9,668 nucleotides of DNA, from positions 1 to 9,668 of the forward strand of contig CALGAO010000144.1 of the NCBI GenBank assembly GCA_937957685.1. Direction: 5' to 3'. The stretch is from an uncultured Paenibacillaceae bacterium (GTDB lineage Bacteria > Bacillota > Bacilli > Paenibacillales > DA-C8). Made by a program: the position numbers and the translations under genes. Position 1 is the stretch's first letter. Every line of letters begins with the position of its first letter. Shown here piece by piece: positions 1-7,477 of this stretch. The notes beneath the pieces are model-generated. The model was not told where the DNA came from. It made no database searches and saw only the letters and a program-made list of their open reading frames with translations.

Positions 1-1
1 G

Positions 2-70
2 AACTACGAGGCCATGCTCCATTTTGCCTGCGCCTGGATTTGTTTCCGCTGCGCAGAGGTTTTCGGATAG
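2..70 (+). CDS. Partial 3' end of a possible IS transposase
   Basis: The second frame is open from the window edge to a TAG at 68-70 and encodes 22 residues, NYEAMLHFACAWICFRCAEVFG in two parts: NYEAMLHFACA then WICFRCAEVFG. A tyrosine-containing start, a hydrophobic helix of the type 'hhHhACh-Ih-hR' and an immediate stop resemble the C-terminus of IS4/IS5-superfamily DDE transposases. That is recognition by eye from a very short stretch; the catalytic core and the terminal inverted repeat cannot be seen. The alternative is the tail of an unrelated gene or chance. The frame of the downstream galactanase is also open here, but it has no ribosome site before 106, so I do not extend that gene upstream. 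Confidence 0.35.
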   Translation, partial: NYEAMLHFACAWICFRCAEVFG

Positions 71-105
71 GTACTAAATGTGCGGAAGTATCGAAATCAC
101 GTGTA

Positions 106-120
106 AAAGGGGAGAAGAGG
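106..120 (+). promoter_or_regulatory. Ribosome binding site of the galactanase
   Basis: The purine run AAAGGGGAGAAGAGG lies just before ATG 124. Its GGGGAG core ends 9 nt before the start. It decides the start: the alternative in-frame start at position 40 has no such site, and only the ATG at 124 gives a protein that begins directly with a signal peptide. Confidence 0.75.
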
Positions 121-123
121 CAA

Positions 124-3100
124 ATGCGAGGGAAGATCGGGAAAGTTTTTCTGTCAGCGTTGCTGGTCATGATGCAATCCGCGCTGATCTGGCCGCAATG
201 GAAACAGCCCCTGGCAGCACAGAGCATACCCGTCCCGAATAACAGCTTCGAAGAATACCTGGATTTCTGGGAAACGAACGGCAGCAGTGCGATCCGGAAC
301 GGAACAGGCTGGAGTCCTCCCGGCGGAGGGAACGTCAATCTCAATTATTGGAGCGAAGAGGACTATGAGGCCGATACCTACCAGACGATCACCGGCCTTG
401 AGGAGGGGGAATACACGTTGTCCGCCTGGGCGGCAAGGGGAGGAGAATTTAACGACATTCATATGTATGCCCAGGATGGAGATGAGGAACCGGAGATTGT
501 CCCCATCCCGAACAATGGAAACTGGACGCAGTTCTCACTGACAATCAAGGTGACAAGCGGCAGCCTGAAGATCGGTTTCTATGCATCCGCCAAGGGTGGC
601 GCATGGGCCAACATCGATCTGGTGGAACTTACATTGAGCCAGGAAGAGGACTCGGACAAGGTGCAGATCATGAACAGTGACTTCGAGGAAGATGGCGGGC
701 AAACCGACACCATCACCGGCTGGGATGAACTGGGCGACACAAGCGCTTCTTTCGCGGGCGGTCCCGGTTATAACAGCAACTATGCCCTGACGCATTGGGC
801 GGATCATGACTATGAGGTGCGAACATACCAGCAGCTGAACGATCTGGAGAACGGGTACTACACGCTTACGGCATGGGCGCAAACCGGCGGCGGACAAGAG
901 GCGATCTACCTGTTCGGCGGAGGGACAGGCAGGTCAGAAGCGCGGACAGCGATTCCGATCAAGGACGGATGGACGAAAGTACATGTGCGAGGCATCGAGG
1001 TAACGGACGGCACGGCTGTCATCGGCCTTCATTCCAAGGCTGCTGCCGGAGCGTGGGCGAAGATCGACCGGGTGGAGCTGGTGAAGGAGGATCAACCATA
1101 TCGCTTGCTGAAGGGCGGAGACGTTTCTGAGCTGACGCATGTGGAGTCGCGCGGCGGCGTGTTCTATGACCGGGACGGCAATCCGAAGGATCTGTTCCTG
1201 ATCCTCAAGGAGAACGGCCACGACATCGTCAGGCTGAGAGTGTATAACGATCCTGGCAAGGGACGGGGGAACGGAAGCTACTACCGCCCGGAAGGGATCA
1301 TGAACAAGGAGGATATTCTCCATCTGGCCCGTCGCGCGAAAGCAGCAGGCTTGCAAATTCAGCTGACCTTCCATTACAGCGATTATTGGACGAACGGCGC
1401 GACGCAGATCATCCCGCATGAGTGGCGTGAAGCGATCGAAGAGCTGAGCGATGAGGCGCAGATCGTGAGCAGGCTCGCCCAGCTCGTCTACGACTATACG
1501 AAGGATGTCATGCTGGCGATGGTCGATCAGGGGACGACTCCGGAATTCGTATCGCTGGGCAACGAGATGCAGGACGGCATCCTCTTCCCGTATGGCCGAG
1601 CTGCGGGCGCGAATTGGGCGCATCTGGCCACATTCCTGAAGGCGGGATATCAGGCGGTGAAGGAGGTTTCTCCATCTTCCAGAGTGGTCCTGCATCTGGA
1701 CGATGCGGGCAACTACGGCAAGTATGTCAACTTCTTCGACAAGATGGAGGAGCTTGGGGTGGAGTATGATGTGATCGGTCCATCCTACTATCCGTTCTGG
1801 ACGAACAAGACGGTGGAGGAGGCCGTGGCATTCTTCAACTATATCAGTGACAAATACGACAAGGATATCCTCGTCATGGAGACGGGTTACAAATGGAATG
1901 CCACGCTTCCGAACGGCGACGCCGGACAATTGACCCATAACGGACCCTACCCGAATGATACGAGCACACCCGAAGGCCAGAAAAATTTCATGATCGACCT
2001 GTTCAACGGCCTGAAGAGCTCCGGAAACGGCAGGGTCATCGGCGATCTGTACTGGGATCCGATCATGATCGCTGTGCCGGGCGTCGGTTGGGCGATCCGT
2101 GAGGCGGACGATCAACCTGACGTGAACGTGGTGTCCAATACAACTTTATTCGACTTTGAGGGCAAGCTGCTGCCGGTGCATGACGCCTACCTGTACAATA
2201 CGGAAGGCAGAACAGACGGCATGATCAGCGGTGTGGTGCGAGGCGTTGACGGCCGTGGCATCGCGCGTGCGACTGTCCACCTGAACGTGGATGAGGATAC
2301 CACCTACACCGTATTCACCGACAAGTGGGGGAATTATCTGCTGCCGAGCGTGCCTCCGGGCAAGGATTATACAATTACGGCCAGCAAGGCGGGCTACAGC
2401 AGCGGAACAGCGACCGTGTCGGAATTGGGGTATGGCGAGCACGCATCACGGGTGAACATCCTCGTGACAGGAGGCAAGATCACGGGGACGGTTCGGGATG
2501 ACAAGGGCCATCCGGCTTCCGGAGCAACGGTCACCCTCACAGCGGGTGAGGATACGTTCACGACGACCGCGGACGAGCAAGGCGCATATACCTTGCATGA
2601 CATCCCTGCTGGAAGCGGGTATGTGCTCGTGGCGGCGAAGCCGGGATATACTGAGTCGTCTGTATCTCGAGTTAGTGTGACGATTGGCATGTTGACGGAG
2701 GCGGACGATCTGGTCATCGCGTTGAACTCGGGCACGATCGCCGGGACCGTGACAACGGAGGAAGGTCATCCGATCCCGGGAGCGACCGTCAGCGTGGCCG
2801 CACAGGGGCAGACCTTGACGGCTGTGACCTCGGCGACCGGAGCATACGAGATTGAGAACGTGCCGGCAGGTACGGGCTACGTCGTGACGGCGGCCAGGGA
2901 ACACTATGAGTCAGCAAGTGTGTCCGGTGTGTCAGTCGCCATCGGTCAGAGAACAGAAGGCGTGGATATCGTGCTGTTGTCGAGCCTTGGCGCGATCTCG
3001 GGACAGGTCACGAACAGCAGCAACGAGTCTGTGGCCGGAGCCGAAGTGGTGGCCGCGAAAGGCGACGCGACCTACACGGCGACAACGGACGCGGAGGGCA

Positions 3101-5028
3101 GATATACCATTGATTCGGTGCCGGCTGGTTCGGACTATACGCTTCGAGCTTCAGCGAGCGGCTATCTGGACGGGGTGGCGAGCGGTATCAGCGTAAGGGC
3201 GCGCAAGACCACGGAGCGTGCGGATATCCGCTTGATGACGCCGGTTGCGATCAGGAACCACGGCTTCGAGACCAGAGTGGAGAGCGACCGGACGATCATC
3301 CCGGAGTGGGATGTCGAGAGTACGAAGAACGCGACTTATATCCAGTATCACGCTCAGGCGACAGATGGCAACTACGTGCTGTCCACCTGGCTGGAGCAGC
3401 CATACGTCTCGGATGTGAGCCAGACATTGACCGGGCTGGACAACGGCTACTACAGGCTCTCGGCATGGTTCTACAATGGCGGGTTGAATGAGCACTACAT
3501 GTATGCGAAGGACCATGGAGGCGACAAAGTGCGGATCGACATCCCGGCCACAAGCGGGATGGTGCAGTTCAGCCTGCAGGTGGAAGTGACGAGCGGACAG
3601 CTGACGATAGGATTCTACAGCGATGGCAACACCGGCAACTGGACCAACATCGATGAGGTGCAGCTGGGTTATCTGGGCGTAAGTCTGCCTGAACCGCCCA
3701 TCGATCCCGAAGAAGGGGGAGGCGAAGACGACAGCGGGGGCGACGAGGAAGGCGGCCACGATGATGATGACAGCGGCGGCGGCAACGACGATGGCGAAGA
3801 GGGCGATGACAACAGCGGAGGTAATAATGGAGGCGATAACAGCGGCGTTGATAACGGCAGCGATAACGTAGGCAGCGACGACCATCGTGGCAGCGATGCA
3901 GACCGATCGGGTGAAAGCGATTATGTTCCGATCGATCTGCTGAAAGAGCTGGAGGCCGCGGAAGCAGAGAAAGTCGTCGTGGTTGAGTTGCAGGCGGAAG
4001 GTGAAAGAGCGGCCGCTTCGCTGTCTGCGGAACACATCGCACATGCTTACGATCAAGGCATCGAGCGGATCGTCCTCAGGTCCGACATCGCCGAGATCAC
4101 GATCTCAGCGGCCTGGTTGGCGGAACAGCTCAAGGGAACAGCAGGCCATGTCGAACTGTCGATGGCGAAGGCGGACAAGTCCAGGCTGCCCGAGCATGTG
4201 CAGGAGCAGCTTGGCGAGCATGACGCCTATGAGTTCCGCCTGAGCATGAATGGCGAATATCCGAGCAGCTTCGGGGCAGGCAGCGTGCTCGTCAGCTTCC
4301 CGTACGCGCCGGGCTCTGGAGAAGAACCGCACCTGATCGTCGTGTATTATATCGATGAGGAAGGCCGTTGGGAGCCGGTTCCAAACAGCGTCTATGACGA
4401 GGAAACGGGCATGGTGCGGTTCGCCGCAAGGCATTTCAGCCTCTACGCCGCGAAGCATGCGGGCGAGGCGGCGAAGGAGATCCCCGCCATCCCCTGGGCG
4501 TCGCGCGCCATCGGGATGCTGGCGGCCAGAGGCGTGATCGACGTCCATGCCGCTGAGCATTACGAGCCTCTGCAGCCGATCAAGCGGGGCGAGTTCGCCG
4601 CGATGCTGGCCGCGGCATTCGGGCTGGAGGCAGGTTCGCACGAGGCCAGCTTCACCGACGTCGATGCAAGCTCCCCCTGGCATGATGCGATTGTCGCCGC
4701 AGAGGCGCACGGCATCGTGAAGGGTGTGGGCGGCGGACGGTTCGCCCCGAACGATCCGATCACGCGTCAGGATATGGCGGTGATGATCGTGCGACTGGCG
4801 TTCGCGCTCGAGATCGACCTGCCGGAGACCAGACCGCAAGCTGCCTATCGGGATGAGCAAGATATCGCAGGTTACGCGCGCGAAGCGGTTGAGACGTTGT
4901 TACGTGCCAGCGTGATGCAAGGAACCGGAAGCGGGGAATTCCAGCCGCTCAGACGGGCGACCCGAGCGGAAGCGGCGGTGATCATCGGTCGGCTGCTGGA
5001 GCTCATGCATCGGCAGTGGACGCCATGA
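124..5028 (+). CDS. Secreted, SLH-anchored GH53 endo-beta-1,4-galactanase, multimodular
   Basis: This 1,634-residue extracellular enzyme is predicted to cut beta-1,4-galactan, the side chains of pectin rhamnogalacturonan-I. Domains in order: signal peptide ~1-32 (basic start, hydrophobic core, LAA before Q33); two CBM61-like modules at ~35-172 and ~180-320, each with an N-S/D-F-E-E opening and a Y-T-L-S/T-A-W-A core; the GH53 barrel at ~326-693; four carboxypeptidase-regulatory-like beta repeats starting near 700, 783, 869 and 956; a third CBM61-like module at ~1040-1186; a Gly/Asp/Ser/Asn linker at ~1193-1265; a mixed domain at ~1268-1444 of the kind seen before SLH regions; and three SLH motifs at ~1453-1634. 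The GH53 acid/base is E481 (SLGNEMQDG) and the nucleophile E586 (VMETGYKW). The SLH motifs should hold it on the secondary cell-wall polymer. Bacillus GH53 enzymes are only about 400 residues, so most of this protein is accessory. GH53 is secure; the CBM61 family label is by eye. Confidence 0.93.
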   Translation: MRGKIGKVFLSALLVMMQSALIWPQWKQPLAAQSIPVPNNSFEEYLDFWETNGSSAIRNGTGWSPPGGGNVNLNYWSEEDYEADTYQTITGLEEGEYTLSAWAARGGEFNDIHMYAQDGDEEPEIVPIPNNGNWTQFSLTIKVTSGSLKIGFYASAKGGAWANIDLVELTLSQEEDSDKVQIMNSDFEEDGGQTDTITGWDELGDTSASFAGGPGYNSNYALTHWADHDYEVRTYQQLNDLENGYYTLTAWAQTGGGQEAIYLFGGGTGRSEARTAIPIKDGWTKVHVRGIEVTDGTAVIGLHSKAAAGAWAKIDRVELVKEDQPYRLLKGGDVSELTHVESRGGVFYDRDGNPKDLFLILKENGHDIVRLRVYNDPGKGRGNGSYYRPEGIMNKEDILHLARRAKAAGLQIQLTFHYSDYWTNGATQIIPHEWREAIEELSDEAQIVSRLAQLVYDYTKDVMLAMVDQGTTPEFVSLGNEMQDGILFPYGRAAGANWAHLATFLKAGYQAVKEVSPSSRVVLHLDDAGNYGKYVNFFDKMEELGVEYDVIGPSYYPFWTNKTVEEAVAFFNYISDKYDKDILVMETGYKWNATLPNGDAGQLTHNGPYPNDTSTPEGQKNFMIDLFNGLKSSGNGRVIGDLYWDPIMIAVPGVGWAIREADDQPDVNVVSNTTLFDFEGKLLPVHDAYLYNTEGRTDGMISGVVRGVDGRGIARATVHLNVDEDTTYTVFTDKWGNYLLPSVPPGKDYTITASKAGYSSGTATVSELGYGEHASRVNILVTGGKITGTVRDDKGHPASGATVTLTAGEDTFTTTADEQGAYTLHDIPAGSGYVLVAAKPGYTESSVSRVSVTIGMLTEADDLVIALNSGTIAGTVTTEEGHPIPGATVSVAAQGQTLTAVTSATGAYEIENVPAGTGYVVTAAREHYESASVSGVSVAIGQRTEGVDIVLLSSLGAISGQVTNSSNESVAGAEVVAAKGDATYTATTDAEGRYTIDSVPAGSDYTLRASASGYLDGVASGISVRARKTTERADIRLMTPVAIRNHGFETRVESDRTIIPEWDVESTKNATYIQYHAQATDGNYVLSTWLEQPYVSDVSQTLTGLDNGYYRLSAWFYNGGLNEHYMYAKDHGGDKVRIDIPATSGMVQFSLQVEVTSGQLTIGFYSDGNTGNWTNIDEVQLGYLGVSLPEPPIDPEEGGGEDDSGGDEEGGHDDDDSGGGNDDGEEGDDNSGGNNGGDNSGVDNGSDNVGSDDHRGSDADRSGESDYVPIDLLKELEAAEAEKVVVVELQAEGERAAASLSAEHIAHAYDQGIERIVLRSDIAEITISAAWLAEQLKGTAGHVELSMAKADKSRLPEHVQEQLGEHDAYEFRLSMNGEYPSSFGAGSVLVSFPYAPGSGEEPHLIVVYYIDEEGRWEPVPNSVYDEETGMVRFAARHFSLYAAKHAGEAAKEIPAIPWASRAIGMLAARGVIDVHAAEHYEPLQPIKRGEFAAMLAAAFGLEAGSHEASFTDVDASSPWHDAIVAAEAHGIVKGVGGGRFAPNDPITRQDMAVMIVRLAFALEIDLPETRPQAAYRDEQDIAGYAREAVETLLRASVMQGTGSGEFQPLRRATRAEAAVIIGRLLELMHRQWTP

Positions 5029-5092
5029 TCCGCAGGTCGCAAGAGTTCCTGCAGTGACCGGAAGCGTGCCGGGGCGCACACACAGCAGAATG

Positions 5093-5126
5093 AAGACCGA
5101 CCGGATGGTTCATCTGGTCGGTCTTT
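5093..5126 (+). terminator. Rho-independent terminator after the galactanase
   Basis: AAGACCGACC at 5093-5102 pairs perfectly with GGTCGGTCTT at 5116-5125. The stem continues inward as G-U plus GATG/CATC, giving about 15 pairs closed by a 3-nt GTT loop, followed by TTTGTCATTGTT. It lies 65 nt after the galactanase stop and separates that gene from the sugar locus. The stretch 5029-5092 holds nothing else that I can see. Confidence 0.85.
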
Positions 5127-5232
5127 GTCATTGTTACGTGCCCAGATAAGCTGCCAGAGAAGTCCGTTCATGGGAGGTGCGAAAGCCCACTTGTAGCATC
5201 AAATAAAAAACACAAAAAAATCCAAACATATA

Positions 5233-5263
5233 TTCAAAAAAACCAAGGAAAGTATGGTATGAT
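5233..5263 (+). promoter_or_regulatory. Probable promoter of the aldolase locus (extended -10)
   Basis: TGGTATGAT at 5255-5263 is an extended -10 element (TGn then TATGAT). A weak -35-like TTCAAA at 5233-5238 sits 19 nt upstream, longer than ideal, which the extended -10 could offset. The region 5190-5320 is markedly A-rich compared with its GC-rich flanks, as expected for a promoter. Transcription would start near 5270 and give a leader of about 240 nt before the aldolase ATG. Confidence 0.5.
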
Positions 5264-5511
5264 TTAACTAGAATCAACATAAACAAACAAGAATTATGCA
5301 CAAAAACCAAATAACTAGCGTTTATACGATCGCTGAGAGAGGAGGAGAAGTTGCTGAGCCTGCCCCAGCGTTGATGTCGCGTCAATATGTAGAGCGGTCA
5401 GAAAGGGCATGAGGAATCCAATAGGAAAAGTACCTCAAAATGATGCAAATCGCTCGAGCAAACACTTGGATTGAACCTACATCGAGACGTAAAGGAGTGT
5501 CGCCATCTGGA
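5264..5511 (+). other. Long leader with an orphan strong ribosome site and tiny linked ORFs
   Basis: The first ~60 nt are A/C-rich on this strand (for example ATAAACAAACAAG near 5279-5291 and CACAAAAACCAAA near 5299-5311). An excellent Shine-Dalgarno, GAGAGAGGAGGAGAAG, follows at 5335-5350, right before TTG 5351. That frame stops after 7 codons (TGA 5372-5374). The stop overlaps ATG 5374 of a 12-codon frame ending at 5412, which in turn overlaps ATG 5409 of a 21-codon frame ending at 5474. No known product is visible. It may be the start of a lost first gene, a leader peptide, or chance. No stable riboswitch-like fold was evident by eye. Confidence 0.4.
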
Positions 5512-6171
5512 ATGAAGAACAAGAGTGAACTTGCCAAAATCATGCTGGACATCGGCAAACGCGTCTATCACAACGGCTGGGTGGCTTCGAATGATGGCAA
5601 CTTCAGCGCCGTCCTGGATAACAATCGCGTGTTGGTGACACCGACGAGAACCAATAAAGCCGACATGACCGAAGACATGCTTACGGTGGTGGATTTTCAG
5701 GGACAACTGATCGAAGGACACTGCAAGCCTTCCTCCGAAATCCCCATGCATCTGAAAATATACGAGTGGCGCCCCGACGTGCGGGCTGTCGTGCACGCCC
5801 ATCCGCCTTATGCGACTGCGTTTGCCGTGGCTGGAATCGCGCTCGATCGCCCAATTCTTCCTGAGGCGGTGCTGGAATTTGGCAGAGTGCCAATCGCTCC
5901 CTATGCCACACCAGGCACTGAAGAACTGGCGTTGTCCTTTATGACCATTTTGCAAGACCACGATGTATTTCTGCTGAAAAATCACGGCGTTGTTGCCGTC
6001 GGCGAAGATTTGATGACCGCTTATTACAAGATGGAGTCCCTGGAGTTGTTGTGCAAGGTAATACATCTTGCCAAAGGCTTGGGCAGCATCGACGAAATAC
6101 CCGCCGACAAAGTGGATGAATTGTATGCTCTTCGCACGAAATATGGAGTCAAAGGAAGACAGCCGAAATGA
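5512..6171 (+). CDS. Class II (FucA-like) sugar-phosphate aldolase
   Basis: This 219-residue cytoplasmic, zinc-dependent enzyme belongs to the class II aldolase/adducin fold, which includes L-fuculose-1-phosphate and L-rhamnulose-1-phosphate aldolases and ribulose-5-phosphate epimerases. Visible features are a GN-x-S phosphate loop (N30, S32), PTR at 44-46, KPSSE with the candidate catalytic acid E76, and the zinc ligands H95 and H97 (VHAHPPY) and H158 (KNHGVV). The length matches FucA (about 215) and the gene looks intact. ATG 5512 is chosen because family similarity begins a few residues later; AAAGGAG at 5491-5497 lies about 14 nt upstream, rather far. An in-frame start at 5440 would add 24 residues with no family match. 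With rhaM and a DeoR fragment downstream, a deoxysugar-phosphate substrate is likely, but the exact sugar cannot be read from the sequence. Confidence 0.85.
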   Translation: MKNKSELAKIMLDIGKRVYHNGWVASNDGNFSAVLDNNRVLVTPTRTNKADMTEDMLTVVDFQGQLIEGHCKPSSEIPMHLKIYEWRPDVRAVVHAHPPYATAFAVAGIALDRPILPEAVLEFGRVPIAPYATPGTEELALSFMTILQDHDVFLLKNHGVVAVGEDLMTAYYKMESLELLCKVIHLAKGLGSIDEIPADKVDELYALRTKYGVKGRQPK

Positions 6172-7272
6172 TCAGCAGTCATCATCCTGGGATCGATTGA
6201 AGCTGAACCCCAGTATGTTCGTTATTTTTCGGATTACTGGCCTTCTTTTGAAACAGCCGGCGTACTCATCCCGAAACAGGGAGAGCCTTTCCTGCTGATC
6301 GGGCCGGAAAGCATGACGTACGCGAAGGACCGGTCCAAAATTCCGAACATTCGCAGACTGCGCGCATTCCGTGAATCATCCGAACCGGATTATCCGGACG
6401 CCAAGATCGGTGAACTTGCTGATGTGTTCCGTGAGATACTGGGAGGAGCCCCATTGAAACGCCTCGGCGTGGTAGGTTGGGGTGTCATCTCGCACATCGT
6501 GATGGAAGCCATCCGCGAGGCGATTCAGGAGTTTGACAACGTTGAAGTGGTCAAGGCGGATCGAATCGTCAATAATCTGAAGAGCATCAAAAGCGAAAAC
6601 GAGCTAAACATCATGCGCGAGGCGAACCGGATCGCGAAGATCGGTTTTGAAGCAGTTCTGGCCAACATACGTCCAGGGATGACGGAAACGCAGGTGCGAG
6701 GCATTGCGCTGGCCGCGATGTATGATGCCGGAGCGGAGGCGGAAGCGTACCCGATGTGGACGCTGTCCGGCGAAGGTTCGGAACAGGCGATCAGCCGTCC
6801 CAGACATAAGCCGCTGGGTATCGGTGAAATCATTCAAGTGCAGGTCGGTTGCCGGGTTGCCGGATATACGTCGACGATCGGACGCCCGCTCGTGTTCGGC
6901 AAAGCGTCTCCGGAGATCAAATCGCTCATCGAGGCGGGCTTTGCAGGCCAACAGGCGATCCTGCGTACGGTCAGGGCAGGCATTCCGGCCAAGCAAGTCG
7001 ATGAAGCATACCGCAATGAGATGAAAAAATTGGGCTACCACGATTGGGTTCTGTACGGCCCCTGCCACGGCACGGGTTTGATGGAAGGGGAACCGCCGTG
7101 GATGGAGTCACATTCGGAATGGATATTGAAAGAAAACATGACCTTTGCTGTGGACGTTTATCTTGGCAGTGCGGAGAAGAGAATGGGGCTGCGCGTTGAA
7201 GACGTTATTCGCATTACCAAAGACGGCTGTGAAGAGTTTTACAACGAGCGACGGGGACTGATTGAACTGTAA
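6168..7272 (+). pseudogene. M24/creatinase-fold gene with its 5' end deleted
   Basis: The pita-bread fold is clear in the long frame: an N-terminal creatinase domain (from IILGSIEAEPQYVRYF near 6181) and a C-terminal catalytic domain (from ~6560). That frame has no ATG or GTG start before ATG 6313, which lies inside the N-domain and lacks a good ribosome site. The natural start is probably ATG 6168: it overlaps the aldolase stop as ATGA and has AAAGGAAG at 6151-6158. Its frame, however, ends after 10 codons at TGA. The usual first 20-30 residues are missing, so an internal deletion with frameshift near 6178-6182 is inferred. A product from 6313 would have 319 residues. By eye, the M24 metal ligands are mostly replaced: Asp to Gln (6841), Asp to Thr (6874), Glu to Asp (7153), with His (7066) and Glu (7198) kept. 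That suggests a metal-free creatinase-like enzyme, not a peptidase. If a shorter protein is made, it would be a plain CDS at 6313-7272. Confidence 0.65.
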
Positions 7273-7286
7273 TTGAGCAAATAGGA

Positions 7287-7326
7287 AAAACCCAGGAATG
7301 CTGGTATACCAGCATTCCTGGGTTTT
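7287..7326. terminator. Bidirectional hairpin terminator
   Basis: AAAACCCAGGAATGCTGG at 7287-7304 pairs perfectly over 18 bp with 7309-7326, with a TATA loop. The A run on the left and T run on the right allow termination in both directions. It lies 14 nt after the M24 stop on the plus strand and about 57 nt past the stop of the M20 remnant on the minus strand, exactly where a shared terminator between two convergent genes belongs. It also means transcription from the 5258 promoter should mostly stop before the DeoR fragment and rhaM. Confidence 0.9.
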
Positions 7327-7383
7327 GATTTGATCCATATCTATGATCTATTTTCCATTTCTGCCGTTGATGCGCGAAATTGT

Positions 7384-7477
7384 TTACGCTTTTTCCGCTC
7401 CGCACCATTCGATGATGGTAGCTGCATAAATTTCGATCATTTTCAGAAAATCACTGACGATGATGTACTCATCGGTC
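7384..7477 (-). pseudogene. C-terminal remnant of an M20-family metallopeptidase
   Basis: Read on the minus strand, the last 30 or so codons before the TAA (complement of 7384-7386) give S-T-D-E-Y-I-I-V, then a helix ending I-I-E-W-C-G-A-E-K-A. This matches the end of M20 enzymes (ArgE/DapE/carboxypeptidase type), where a (H)-x-x-DEY-h-x-h motif near the active site is followed by a final helix that often ends in W-C-G. The upstream frame stays open further right, but there it is only the antisense of the DeoR domain. So only the tail of the gene survives, broken near 7465-7480. It is too short to be active. The identification is by eye and could be tested with a profile search. Confidence 0.55.

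Noticed and set aside
934..2115. Long minus-strand open frame (393 codons) inside the galactanase
   Set aside because: It lies entirely antisense to the GH53 catalytic barrel, has no domain-like pattern or ribosome site, and reflects the GC-rich codon bias of the real gene.
3721..3900. CRISPR-like or tandem repeat array from the GGC/GAC/GAT-rich stretch
   Set aside because: It is low-complexity coding sequence for the linker, with no constant repeat unit and no spacers.
3151..4860. Two further long minus-strand frames (301 and 251 codons)
   Set aside because: They are antisense to the acidic linker and SLH region; their Ala/Val/Ile-rich sequence is the complement of GAC/GGC/GAT repeats, not a membrane protein.
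5311..5336. Catabolite-control (cre) site around TAGCGTTTATACGATCGCT
   Set aside because: Only half of the cre consensus fits; several key positions on the left side mismatch.
5134..5385. Minus-strand ORF of 83 codons across the leader
   Set aside because: It covers the promoter, the A-rich tracts and the ribosome site, has no recognisable domain, and starts without a ribosome site.
7330..7464. Treating the first 45 codons before the DeoR domain as its true N-terminus
   Set aside because: The TTG start lies at the terminator with no ribosome site, the residues contain no HTH, and the opposite strand carries a convincing M20 peptidase tail.
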